From a bacterium (lineage in GTDB: Bacteria; Planctomycetota; UBA1135; UBA2386), in the NCBI GenBank assembly GCA_030432695.1, contig JAUILN010000022.1, positions 62,001 through 126,000 of the forward strand: 64,000 nucleotides of DNA, given 5' to 3'. A program made the translations under genes and the position numbers. This document shows, in pieces, positions 16,721-25,097 of the stretch (position 1 is its first letter; every line of letters starts with the position of its first letter). Below the pieces are notes generated by a model. That model was not told where the DNA came from and made no database searches. It saw nothing but the letters and a program-made list of their open reading frames with translations.

Positions 16721-17932
16721 ATGGCTTCTCCCTTGGCGTCTCCCCGGCTCGCCACGCGCGCCCGCTGGTCCGTCCCTGCTCCGGTCGTGACCAGCCTGCT
16801 GCTGTCGCTGGCCCTCTCGCTGTCCTGCGTCACCGCCCAGCAGCGCATCACCGTCGGCGGGCCCGGAGCGGACTTCGGCGACCTGCCCGAAGCCGTCGAT
16901 GTCGCGCTCGACGGCGACATGATCCTGGTCGAGCCGGGCCGCTTCTCGGGGACCACGGTGACCCGAGGCGTCCGGATCCTCGGCGCGCCGGGCACCGTCC
17001 TGCGCACCGCGCTCGAGTTCCGTGGCGTGCCGGCCGACACCTTCGCCGCGGCCGCCGGATTGACCATCGAAGCGCCGCTGCTGGTCGATCACTGCCGCGG
17101 TTCGGTGTTGCTCGAGGACTGCTCCGGTGCGGGGCTGCCGTTCCACGAGTCTCCGCCGATCGAAGTGCGCTACTCCAGCCACGTGGTGGTCGCGGGAGTC
17201 TGGGGATTCGGCCACCTCGAGATGACCGGCAGCACCGTGTCGCTCGGCCGCGCGTCGTTCGCGGGCCGCGTCGCGCTTCCCACGGTGGTGGTCGAGGGCG
17301 GCTTTCTGCAGGTCACGCACAGCGACCTGCTCGGCGCGAACTCGAGTTCCACATCGAACCCGGTCGGCCGGTTTCCGCCGGCCCCTGCGGTGTTCGTCGA
17401 CCGCGGGGTCCTCGCGCTCGACGGCCGCAGTTCGTTGCAGGCCGGCCGCAACCTCGGCGACAACGACTACGTGGTCCCGGCCCTGTTCGGCACGGACTCC
17501 GTGCTGCTCCTCGATCCCCACTGCCGGCTGGTGGGGACCCGCTCGATCCCGGTCGTCGGCATCGGTCTACAGGCGTTCGTGCGCCCGCTACCAGGCCTCG
17601 ACCTCGGCAACTTCCCGCCGTTCCCCGGCGCGCTGTCGCTGATCAAGGTCTCCGCGCCGGTCGGCTCGCCCGTCCTCCTGTTCGCGGGGCGTCCGGCGGC
17701 CCCGGTGTCGCTCGGATCGGTGGGGATCTGGATGCTCGATTCCGGACTGAGCCTGCCGATCGCTTCCGGGATCGCGAGCGCGGTGCCCGGACGATACGCG
17801 GGACTGCTCGTCGCACCGATCCCGGTCCCGGCGCTGCCCGAGGTGCGGGGCTTCTCCATCCTGCTGCAGAGCGTCGCCTGGACGGACGCCGGGCTGGTGT
17901 GTGGGGTGCCGGCGCCGTTCGTGGTGCGCTGA
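16721..17932 (+). CDS. Exported right-handed beta-helix-like protein
   Basis: 403 residues. The ATG at 16721 begins an Arg-containing n-region and a hydrophobic core (SLLLSLALSLSCVTAQQ); the longer upstream frame is compositionally unlike protein. Mature residues open with ITVGGPGADFGDLPEAVDVA followed by DGDMILVEPGRFSG. This is the typical beginning of a pectate-lyase-like/NosD-like parallel beta-helix, where a 'table' of values leads into coils. Repeated short beta strands follow (LLVDHCRGSVLLEDC, VVVAGVWGFGHLEMTGSTV). Catalytic residues of polysaccharide lyases are not evident, so a structural or binding role is equally possible. The gene at 30484-31638 encodes a protein of the same design, including the opening motif and a similar C-terminal strand pattern. 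Confidence 0.75.
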   Translation: MASPLASPRLATRARWSVPAPVVTSLLLSLALSLSCVTAQQRITVGGPGADFGDLPEAVDVALDGDMILVEPGRFSGTTVTRGVRILGAPGTVLRTALEFRGVPADTFAAAAGLTIEAPLLVDHCRGSVLLEDCSGAGLPFHESPPIEVRYSSHVVVAGVWGFGHLEMTGSTVSLGRASFAGRVALPTVVVEGGFLQVTHSDLLGANSSSTSNPVGRFPPAPAVFVDRGVLALDGRSSLQAGRNLGDNDYVVPALFGTDSVLLLDPHCRLVGTRSIPVVGIGLQAFVRPLPGLDLGNFPPFPGALSLIKVSAPVGSPVLLFAGRPAAPVSLGSVGIWMLDSGLSLPIASGIASAVPGRYAGLLVAPIPVPALPEVRGFSILLQSVAWTDAGLVCGVPAPFVVR

Positions 17933-18125
17933 CCCGTCCGCTCGACGCATCCTCTGGCCTCGTACCCTGCTCGAGTCACCGGGGGAGACCGCAGCTGCGG
18001 ACCTCGTGACCTCGGTCTTCTGAGGCGGACCGATAGCTCTCGCGAAATCCTCGGGGAGAGTCGCAGGTTCCCGGGGAGCCGAATCCGCCGCTCGGCGGAC
18101 CCCGCCCTCCCTCGTTCGCGCCGTC

Positions 18126-19457
18126 ATGACACCGCGTGATGCACCTGTCGATCATCCGGTTCCGCCGCGGATCAGCGGGACCGATGGCGCGTCGGCCGCC
18201 GGCTCGGCGTGCGGCAGCCGGCACACGGGGGAACGGTGCATTCCTCTGCCCTGGAAGGTCGAGTCGCCGCTCATCGCGCTCGGTGGCGCCGGGGAGACCT
18301 CGATCTGTCTGGTCGATGGAAACGACGCGTGGCTGACGAGCCGATGCGGTGTCCGTCCGACAGTGGATCGCATGCGATGGTCGATCGAACGCCTCGAGTC
18401 CGCTCGCGGTGTGTCGGTCGCGCGCTTCGCCGTGGACGGCGATCTGTCGTCCCAGGTGCCCGATCTGTTGGGGGGGAAGTCCGGCGCGCGGTCGGCCAGG
18501 GTGGAGCAGGTTCCGCACCATCTGGCGCACGCCGCCGTGGTCCTCGCCGAGCACGGTTGCTTCCCTCGGTCGGATGCTGCCCGGGGCATCCGCGAGCGGG
18601 CGTTCGTCTGGATCCTCGGCGACGGTGCTGTGGGTGCCGATGGTCAGGCGTGGGGCTGCGAGCTGCTGGCGATCGATTCCGATCTCGGTTGGTCGCGCCT
18701 GGCTTCCGCGGAGCCGGTTCCCGTGGTGGGGCGCGCCGAAGAGCAAGCCTGGTGTCGGCTCGCCAGCATCCTTTCGGCCTACGACGGACCGCTCCACGGC
18801 GCGGTCGAACTGCCGGTGCGAGCCGACGACCTGCGGTTGTTCCGACAGCTCGCGCTGCGGGCCAGGCGCCGATGCCGGAGCCTCGCCGGCTGCTTCGAGG
18901 CCCTCGCGGCCCTGTTCGGCCTGGTCGGGCGCTGCGTGGGGCGCGGCGTGATGCGTGACGTGGAGCGGGGCCGGTCGGGCGTCGGAGCGACGCAGTCGGT
19001 GGAGTCGCTTGCTGCGGAGTTCCGGGCGCCGGAAGGTCGAGCCGCGGTCAAGCGCTGGAGTTCGGGGATGCCGGAAGTCCACCCACGGCTCCTCTCGTGT
19101 TCGCGGCTGATCGAGGAAGCAGCGGCACGGCTGCGGACGGGCGAGTCTCCACCGCGCATCGCCCGTGGGTTCCACCGGACCCTGGCGTGGCGGATCGTCG
19201 AACTCGCGCGGGCGGTGTTGCCATCGACGGTGAATACGCTCGGCTTCGCGGGCGAGTCGATGGCCAACCACATCCTCGTCGAGGACCTGGGGGATGCGTG
19301 CCGGGCCTTCGGCTTCGAGCCGTTGTTCCCGGTGGACGTGGCGTTCTGCGACTCGAGCCTCGCCTATGGCCAGGCGGTCCTGCAGTCGGCGGCGTCGGCC
19401 CGTGGCGTGACTCTGCGCGAGCAGCCCGAATCCGACGCCTGTCGCTGGCCGCGCTGA
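18126..19457 (+). CDS. Stand-alone, degenerate HypF carboxy-terminal (Kae1-like) domain protein
   Basis: 443 residues. From about residue 47 it follows the C-terminal half of HypF, the carbamoyltransferase of [NiFe]-hydrogenase maturation: SPLIALGGAGETSICLV; the metal-site motif HHLAH (131-135) followed by AAVVLAEHG; the nucleotide-loop-like GDGAVGADGQAWGCELL (165-181); the LAGCFEALAALFGLV helix; IARGFHRTLAWRIVELA; and a C-terminal CDSSLAYGQAVLQSA. The acylphosphatase, zinc-finger and YrdC domains of HypF are absent. The normally conserved LSGGVFQN-type loop reads LGFAGESMANH, so the active site looks altered. No hyp or hydrogenase genes are nearby. Function is unknown; a carbamoyl- or adenylyl-transfer role is only a family-based guess. 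A large palindrome follows the stop. Confidence 0.7.
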   Translation: MTPRDAPVDHPVPPRISGTDGASAAGSACGSRHTGERCIPLPWKVESPLIALGGAGETSICLVDGNDAWLTSRCGVRPTVDRMRWSIERLESARGVSVARFAVDGDLSSQVPDLLGGKSGARSARVEQVPHHLAHAAVVLAEHGCFPRSDAARGIRERAFVWILGDGAVGADGQAWGCELLAIDSDLGWSRLASAEPVPVVGRAEEQAWCRLASILSAYDGPLHGAVELPVRADDLRLFRQLALRARRRCRSLAGCFEALAALFGLVGRCVGRGVMRDVERGRSGVGATQSVESLAAEFRAPEGRAAVKRWSSGMPEVHPRLLSCSRLIEEAAARLRTGESPPRIARGFHRTLAWRIVELARAVLPSTVNTLGFAGESMANHILVEDLGDACRAFGFEPLFPVDVAFCDSSLAYGQAVLQSAASARGVTLREQPESDACRWPR

Positions 19458-19523
19458 TCGTCCGCTGAGTCACGGAGCGGGAGCACTCACCCGCCGAGTT
19501 GGACTTCGCCGGCCGAAACGAGC

Positions 19524-19733
19524 CCTAGCCCCAACGTTGCAGAACGCTGTCGGCCAGAACCGCCTCCGCTTCGCCCCGGCTGCCGCGACAGGGTGTCTGG
19601 AGCGACCGTGCTCGCGCCTTCAGACCTCACCGCAAGTGCAATGCGCCTACGGTCCGAAGTCGCTGCGCGCGGCCCCTCCAGACGCCCTCTCACGGCTTCT
19701 GACTCGACATCGTCATCCAACGTTGGGGTTAGG
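19524..19733. repeat. 210-base imperfect palindrome with attC-like ends
   Basis: The left end CCTAGCCCCAACGTTG (19524-19539) and right end CAACGTTGGGGTTAGG (19718-19733) are inverted copies with one mismatch. Pairing continues inward with bulges: 19587-19607 matches the complement of 19671-19691 at 17 of 21 positions, and CTTCAGACC (19617-19625) opposes GGTCCGAAG (19651-19659). The left arm carries about 20 extra bases. The right end has AAC, six bases, then GTTAGGA, close to the attC R' box GTTRRRY of integron cassettes. The palindrome stops one base before the next gene's ATG, as cassette boundaries often do. Its length exceeds typical attC sites, and the left box is CTAGC rather than CTAAC. 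Alternatives are a MITE remnant or a structured 5' leader. Confidence 0.6.
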
Positions 19734-22409
19734 ATGACCGCCGTGATGCTGGCATCCGCAACCATGCTCCTCGCGGCCGCCTTCGCGGCACCGCAGGATC
19801 TCGCGCCGCGCGAACTCGTCGAGGCATTCTCAGATCCTGCGCTGGTCCGCGGTCGGATCGTCGGAGCGGGTGGCGAGCCGTTGCCAGAAGGCTCCGTGCA
19901 GGCCTGGTTCGAACTCGAACCTGCGTCGCGGCTCGATTCCGCGACCGTGATCGAGGTCTTGCGGCAGACGCCGCTGCCGCCGCTGCGAGTCTTCGACGAT
20001 GGCTCGCTGGTGCTACCGCTGACCGAGATGCACCGCGCGCGTCTCGGGCCTTCGCTCGGACGGTGGTGGCTCGTCGTAGAAGCCGAGGGCCATCTGCCTT
20101 GGCGGCAGCCGCTCGACCGTGGGCTCGCCGGGATTGTCTCGGTCGACGCGACCTTGCAACCGCTCACCGACGGCGACGTCCTGGGCATCGACCTGCAGGC
20201 GGCGGGCCTCCCTGCCGGTGACGCGCCGCGCACGGCGCTCGTCCGTCATTGGATCCGCAAGTCGGCCGGCGGCCGCGCCGAGACCTGGTCACTCGAACAA
20301 CAGCAACTCGACATCGGCGAGAGCTCCTGCCGGGTCCTGGTGCTCGCGGCGCCGAATCCACCGTGGTGGGACGGCGCCGGCCTCGATGCCGGCATCGTCG
20401 AGTGGGGGGCGCAGCTGTTGGTCTACGATGCCGGCGCGGGCACTCTGCGTGCGGCGGAATTGATGGTCGAAGCGGCGGATGCTCCACGGTTCGAGTCGCT
20501 CGCAGGACCGATCGACGACGAGACGCTGCGGTTCGTGTCGGACGCCGGTGCGGCCCTGCCGCTCGATCGACTGCGGGTCACGTTGTCGGGGCCGTACGGC
20601 GCATTCGAGGTGCGGCCCGATGCGACGGGAGGACTCCGCGTCCCGAAGGGGCATCGCGCGACGCTCGTGGTCGCACCCGGTCATCGAGCGCAGACCGAAC
20701 TCCCTCCATCAGGGACGGTCGTCCTCGAGTCCATCGACGACGAGGTCGCCCTCGAGATCCTGGTCCATGACGTCGAGGGCCGCGGCGTGCCGCGGGCCGA
20801 GGTCGTGCTGGAGCCGATCGTCACGGCGCTCGACGACCGGCCGATCCGCCTGCCGGTCCCCAAGCGCCTGTTCCGTGGCCGCACCAACTCCGAGGGGCTC
20901 GTCGAGGTGCCGGTCCGGGCGCTCGCCGAACCCGGTCTGCTGCGGATCGACGCCGACGGCTTCCGGTCCAAGGTGCACATCGATCCGCGGCCTCACGCCG
21001 GGATACGACGCCTCGAGTCGGGAGTGTCCGCGCTCGATTCCGCGCCGCTGCGCGTCACGGTGGTGGATCCCGAGCGTGCGCCGGTCTCCCAGGCGTTGGT
21101 CGTCGCGCCCATCCGGCGGAGTTCCGGTTCGTTCGGTCGGCCCCGGCTCGCGCGGACCGACTCCGAGGGCGTCGCCGAGTTGCCGATCGATCCCGGGTCG
21201 GTGCGCGACGGACTGCTGGTCTTCGCATCGTCCCATCTGGCCACCGAGGATCGGCAGCTCGACCTGTCGACCGGCGCCGTGGAACTGTCGGTAGTGCCCG
21301 CCCGTACCGTCGGTCTGGTCGTCGTCGACGAGGAAGGCCTGCCGGTGCCGGGCGCGTGGTTCCAGGAGCCGTCTCGACATGGCCACGGCGACGAGTCGGG
21401 TGCGGATCTGGAGGCTCGGCCGGTGAGCACCGGAGCGCGTGGCCGCACCTGGTTGCGGTTGGCTGCCGACACTTCCTCGGTGCAGCTGTCGCAGCGCCTG
21501 TTCCGTAGCGAGGTCTCGACGTCGTCGCACGACGTGGATGGCGAATACATCGAGGTCCGGTCCGGACCGCTCCGCTCCGTGCGGCTACTCGGCGCGTCGG
21601 GTTCGTGGTTCGCTCGGCTCGCCCATCTCCGCGGCGGCGGTGCCTCCACCGGTGGGGTGACGACGCCACCGGAGGGGCCGCGCTCCGGAGTGTTCCTGAC
21701 CCGCTGGCGGCCGGGTGCAGGTGTCGAGTTGCGGGTCGGCACCGCCCACGGTCCGCCGTTGCGGGTGACCGACGCAGGTGTCGAGGTCGGGGAGGTGGCG
21801 AGCAACGGTCTCGTGACCCTCGACTACCGCCGGCCGCGGCGGAGCGTCCCGTTGCGGGTCACGCTCGACGGCGAGGATGGAGGGCTCGATCTCCGCGAGG
21901 CGCGCGTCGAGTACCAGAGTCCGCACTTCAGTGGCGCGATGTACAGCAACGCGATGGGCAACCTGCTGCGCGTCGATGAGCAGGGCCGCGCGTTCCTCGA
22001 CCTGTGGGATCCGAGCGCCGCGAAGTTCCGGCTGCTACACCCTGCGCTGAAGGTGATCGAGTTCGAGGTCGGCGACGAGCCGGGGCCCGACGAAGTCGCG
22101 TTGACCGGGCGGCCGGGCCAACGCGTCCGGTTGCGGATGGGAGTCGATTCGGCCGGGATCAAGCCGCTCTATCTCACGGTCGACTCTTCGAATCCCGGCG
22201 CCACGCTGCGCTTCCAGGAGTTGATCGAGGTGAACGAGGCCGATGCAGCCCGTGGCTTCTTCGACTGGAGCCTGCCCGCGGCTGTGGACGCGGGCACCCA
22301 CAAGATCGATGTCCACGGTGACGTCACGGCCCAACGCGAGCAGGAGATCACCGTCGAGGACGGGGCGGCCGGTGTGACGATCGATCTCCGCCCGAAGGAG
22401 GGAGACTGA
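19734..22409 (+). CDS. Exported protein with peptidase-regulatory-like beta domains (paralogue A)
   Basis: 891 residues from the ATG at 19734, which begins a signal peptide (MTAVMLASATMLLAAAFAA). Upstream in-frame codons fall in the palindrome and are rejected. The first mature domain contains VRGRIVGAGGEPLPEGSV, a CarboxypepD_reg-type opening. It then carries a segment shared with the next gene: VIEVLRQTPLPPLRV, a TEMHRA motif and EAEGHLPWRQPL. Several further beta-rich units follow, some with a GxVEVPVRALAEPG pattern. No catalytic motif is visible. The next gene encodes a paralogue of almost equal length and the same order of motifs, so the pair arose by tandem duplication. The ligand is unknown; binding or structural duty at the cell surface or in the periplasm is inference. 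Confidence 0.8.
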   Translation: MTAVMLASATMLLAAAFAAPQDLAPRELVEAFSDPALVRGRIVGAGGEPLPEGSVQAWFELEPASRLDSATVIEVLRQTPLPPLRVFDDGSLVLPLTEMHRARLGPSLGRWWLVVEAEGHLPWRQPLDRGLAGIVSVDATLQPLTDGDVLGIDLQAAGLPAGDAPRTALVRHWIRKSAGGRAETWSLEQQQLDIGESSCRVLVLAAPNPPWWDGAGLDAGIVEWGAQLLVYDAGAGTLRAAELMVEAADAPRFESLAGPIDDETLRFVSDAGAALPLDRLRVTLSGPYGAFEVRPDATGGLRVPKGHRATLVVAPGHRAQTELPPSGTVVLESIDDEVALEILVHDVEGRGVPRAEVVLEPIVTALDDRPIRLPVPKRLFRGRTNSEGLVEVPVRALAEPGLLRIDADGFRSKVHIDPRPHAGIRRLESGVSALDSAPLRVTVVDPERAPVSQALVVAPIRRSSGSFGRPRLARTDSEGVAELPIDPGSVRDGLLVFASSHLATEDRQLDLSTGAVELSVVPARTVGLVVVDEEGLPVPGAWFQEPSRHGHGDESGADLEARPVSTGARGRTWLRLAADTSSVQLSQRLFRSEVSTSSHDVDGEYIEVRSGPLRSVRLLGASGSWFARLAHLRGGGASTGGVTTPPEGPRSGVFLTRWRPGAGVELRVGTAHGPPLRVTDAGVEVGEVASNGLVTLDYRRPRRSVPLRVTLDGEDGGLDLREARVEYQSPHFSGAMYSNAMGNLLRVDEQGRAFLDLWDPSAAKFRLLHPALKVIEFEVGDEPGPDEVALTGRPGQRVRLRMGVDSAGIKPLYLTVDSSNPGATLRFQELIEVNEADAARGFFDWSLPAAVDAGTHKIDVHGDVTAQREQEITVEDGAAGVTIDLRPKEGD

Positions 22410-22433
22410 GTCGTCCGGGGCCGCGTAACGGGA

Positions 22434-22478
22434 ACTTTGACATGCAAAGTGGGGGCGCCCGGTCGCTACGCTGGCGTC
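22434..22478 (+). promoter_or_regulatory. Inverted repeat and leaderless-type -10 before paralogue B
   Basis: ACTTTG-acatg-CAAAGT (22434-22450) is a perfect 6-bp inverted repeat and also contains TTGACA (22437-22442). TACGCT at 22467-22472 lies exactly six bases before the ATG at 22479, the spacing expected for a leaderless transcript. The gap between TTGACA and TACGCT is 24 bases, too long for a standard sigma70 promoter, so the repeat is more likely an operator. Confidence 0.45.
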
Positions 22479-25085
22479 ATGAGGCTCCTCGCTGCCGTCG
22501 GTGTGTCGCTGGCTTCCGTGTTGCTCCCCGCGCAGGTGAACGAGCGCGCCTCTCGATCACTCACCGATGCGGTGCCGCTCGATCTGTCGCGGATCGAGGG
22601 ACGGATCACCGATGTCGAAGGGCGACCGCTGCCGGCCGAGGCGGTCGATGCTCGCTTCGAGCTGCAGCCGGCGGAGGGGTTGTCGCGCGGCACCGTCCTC
22701 GAGATCCTGCGCCGCGTGCCGCTGCCGCCGCTGCGGGTCGGACCGGACGGTCGGGTCGCGATGGCGGTCACCGAGCTGCATCGGGCGGTGCTGGTTCCCG
22801 AGCTCGGTGACTGGAGCTACGTGGTCTCGGCTGCCGGCTACCACAGCTGGCGGCAGCGCCTGCCGCAGGGCATCGCCGGCTTGCTCGGTCTCGACGCCGA
22901 ACTCGCGCCCGAGCGTCCCGCGCAGCGGGTCCGCGTCGACGTCCCGGCGCGGGGTCGCGAACGTCTGGTCTGGGTACGGCACTGGTTGCGCAGCCTGCCC
23001 GGCGGTGGTCCGGCGCTGTGGGAGAGTCGTGACTTCGTCCTCGGCGTCGGGCACGACTCGTTCGAGATCGCCGTGCCCGAGGCGCCTTCGCCGTTCGACC
23101 TCGGTGACAAGCCGTTCGCCGAATGGGGGACCAGTGCGACCGTGCTCGATCCCTTCAGCGGCAGGATGCAGATGGCGCACCTGCGGGAAGGCCGAGCCGC
23201 CGAGATGCAGGAGCGCCTGCCGAATCCACGCAAGTACCCGTGGCGATTCGTTGCCGAGGCGGGCGCCGAGCAGACACTCCCGGGAGTGCGTGTGCTCGTG
23301 GGTGGTCCGCTGTCGCGGGTCTGGATCGCGCTCGGCGACGACGGGCGGCTGCGCCTGCCGAAGAGCTTCCGCATCCTGGCCGCGTGGGCGCCCGGGCACC
23401 GCATCCGCTTCGACATCGAGGACGACGAGGAGATCGTGCTCCCGGCCGTCGACATCGAGCGACGTCTGCGGATCGTGGTGGCCCGGCCGCGGGGGGCACG
23501 CATCCCCGATGCCGACGTGGTCGTCGAGAGCCTGGAACCTCGTCTCTCCGATGCTGCACTCCGCGTGCCCCTGCCCCGACCATTGTTCCGAGGTCGGACC
23601 GATGCGTCGGGTCGTCTCGAACTTCCCGTCGAGCTGTTGCGTGAGCCGCTCGTCGTCCATGCGCGGGCACCGGGCTACCACCAGGAGCTGGTGATCGACC
23701 CGCGGGTCGCGCCCGATGAGCTGGCCCGGACGATCATCCGGCTCGGTCCGGTTGCGCCGCGCGACGACGTGGTGCGGCTGGTCGCGGTCGACGGCGCGCC
23801 GATCGCCCGTGGGCTGGTGGTGGGGCGTTCGGGTTCACGGGAGGATCCGCTCGCGTCGCCGGTGGTGGTGTCGACCGACCGCGAGGGCTTCGCCGTTCTG
23901 CCCGGAAGCATTCAACCCACTGATCTGCTGGCGCTCGCGGAGGGCTACCTGCCGTCGCGGGTGAAGTCTCCGCAGCGGGTCGATCGGGCGTGGCAGATCG
24001 ACCTGCTCGCGGCTCGGCGGCGGGTGATCCGGACGCTCGACGAGGACGACGCTGTGGTGCCTGGCGCGAGCCTGCGGATCCTCGCTGAGCGAGTGGTGGG
24101 CGGGCTGTCGGATCGCCGCGGCAACCTGCTCGTGACCTACAGCGGGCGCGTGCCGGTCCGATTCACCGAGCAGGGTCTGGTGGCCGGGCTGTCGACGGTG
24201 ATCGCGCCGGATGACCTGGAAGGTCTACAGCACGTGCGGGTCCAACGGACCAGCGCGGTGCGCACCGAAGGTGACGGGTTCGACCGGCTGTGTCAGGCGG
24301 CGGTGCCCGACGCGCGCCACTTCGACGCCTTCGCCCTCCCGATGGGCTTCGTCCGCTCCGGAGTGGTGCTCGCCAACTGGCAGCACGGCGAGGGACGCGA
24401 GCAGTATCTCGCGCTGGAGGCGGGTGCTCCGCTGCGGATCACGCAGGGTGCGGTCGACGCGGCGGCCGAGGGAGCGGGGGGCGTGCGGAGGATCGACGGG
24501 GCGCGACGTCGCGTGTTCCTCGACTTCGCCGTCGGTGCCGGCTTCGAGGAGGGCGGCTTCGATCCCGGATTGGCCCAGGTCGAGTTCGTCGCGGCTCGTG
24601 GGCGTGGCGACGTCGGCACGAGCCTGAACCGTCAGCGGGTGACCTTCGACGACGCCGGTCGCGCGATGATCCTGTTGGACGCGCCCGAACCGGTCGACCT
24701 GGTACTCCTGCATCCGGACTGCCTGCCGGTCCCGTTCCGCGCACCGGGTGTCGCGGTCGGTGCCGAGGAGGCGCGGGTCGAACTGCCGCTTCGCCATGCG
24801 GCCCGGGTTACCGCGGTGTTCCCGGTTCGCGGGGCGACGCCGGGTCCGCTCCTGGTCGATGTGGTGTGGACGCCGAGCACTCCGCATGCCCCCACACGAC
24901 TACGTGAGCTCGTCGATCTGTCGGCCGACGAACTGCGGGCGGGCTGCAAGAGTCTCCTGCTGCCGCACGGCAACCGGCCGGGAACCGCGCGTCTGGTCGT
25001 CCACCCCACAGGGGGCGACGCCCAGCTCCGCGAGTTCGTGCTCGGAGAGGAGGACGTCGTCCTCGACCTGGGGCCCGGGCGCTGA
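22479..25085 (+). CDS. Exported protein with peptidase-regulatory-like beta domains (paralogue B)
   Basis: 868 residues. The ATG at 22479 starts a short signal peptide (MRLLAAVGVSLASVLLPAQ). The first domain, IEGRITDVEGRPLPAEAV, then VLEILRRVPLPPLRVGPDGR, TELHRAVLVPELG and AAGYHSWRQRL, parallels the preceding protein segment by segment. Later regions include RGRTDASGRLELPVELL, typical of carboxypeptidase-regulatory-like folds, and end in a beta-rich tail (ARLVVHPTGGDAQLREFVLG). No enzyme motif is seen. It follows its paralogue after 69 bases but has its own promoter-like elements, so the two copies may be regulated separately. It is convergent with the next gene, 12 bases away. The same class of domain forms the outer part of the fused sigma factor at 5106-8153. 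Confidence 0.8.
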   Translation: MRLLAAVGVSLASVLLPAQVNERASRSLTDAVPLDLSRIEGRITDVEGRPLPAEAVDARFELQPAEGLSRGTVLEILRRVPLPPLRVGPDGRVAMAVTELHRAVLVPELGDWSYVVSAAGYHSWRQRLPQGIAGLLGLDAELAPERPAQRVRVDVPARGRERLVWVRHWLRSLPGGGPALWESRDFVLGVGHDSFEIAVPEAPSPFDLGDKPFAEWGTSATVLDPFSGRMQMAHLREGRAAEMQERLPNPRKYPWRFVAEAGAEQTLPGVRVLVGGPLSRVWIALGDDGRLRLPKSFRILAAWAPGHRIRFDIEDDEEIVLPAVDIERRLRIVVARPRGARIPDADVVVESLEPRLSDAALRVPLPRPLFRGRTDASGRLELPVELLREPLVVHARAPGYHQELVIDPRVAPDELARTIIRLGPVAPRDDVVRLVAVDGAPIARGLVVGRSGSREDPLASPVVVSTDREGFAVLPGSIQPTDLLALAEGYLPSRVKSPQRVDRAWQIDLLAARRRVIRTLDEDDAVVPGASLRILAERVVGGLSDRRGNLLVTYSGRVPVRFTEQGLVAGLSTVIAPDDLEGLQHVRVQRTSAVRTEGDGFDRLCQAAVPDARHFDAFALPMGFVRSGVVLANWQHGEGREQYLALEAGAPLRITQGAVDAAAEGAGGVRRIDGARRRVFLDFAVGAGFEEGGFDPGLAQVEFVAARGRGDVGTSLNRQRVTFDDAGRAMILLDAPEPVDLVLLHPDCLPVPFRAPGVAVGAEEARVELPLRHAARVTAVFPVRGATPGPLLVDVVWTPSTPHAPTRLRELVDLSADELRAGCKSLLLPHGNRPGTARLVVHPTGGDAQLREFVLGEEDVVLDLGPGR

Positions 25086-25097
25086 CCGAGCCTCGGA

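Noticed and set aside
17976..19271. A 431-residue minus-strand frame opposite the HypF-like gene
   Set aside because: It lacks any recognisable pattern, whereas the plus strand carries conserved HypF motifs.
25086..25096. CCGAG-C-CTCGG between convergent genes as a terminator
   Set aside because: The loop is one base, too small to form without opening the stem, and there is no T-tract.
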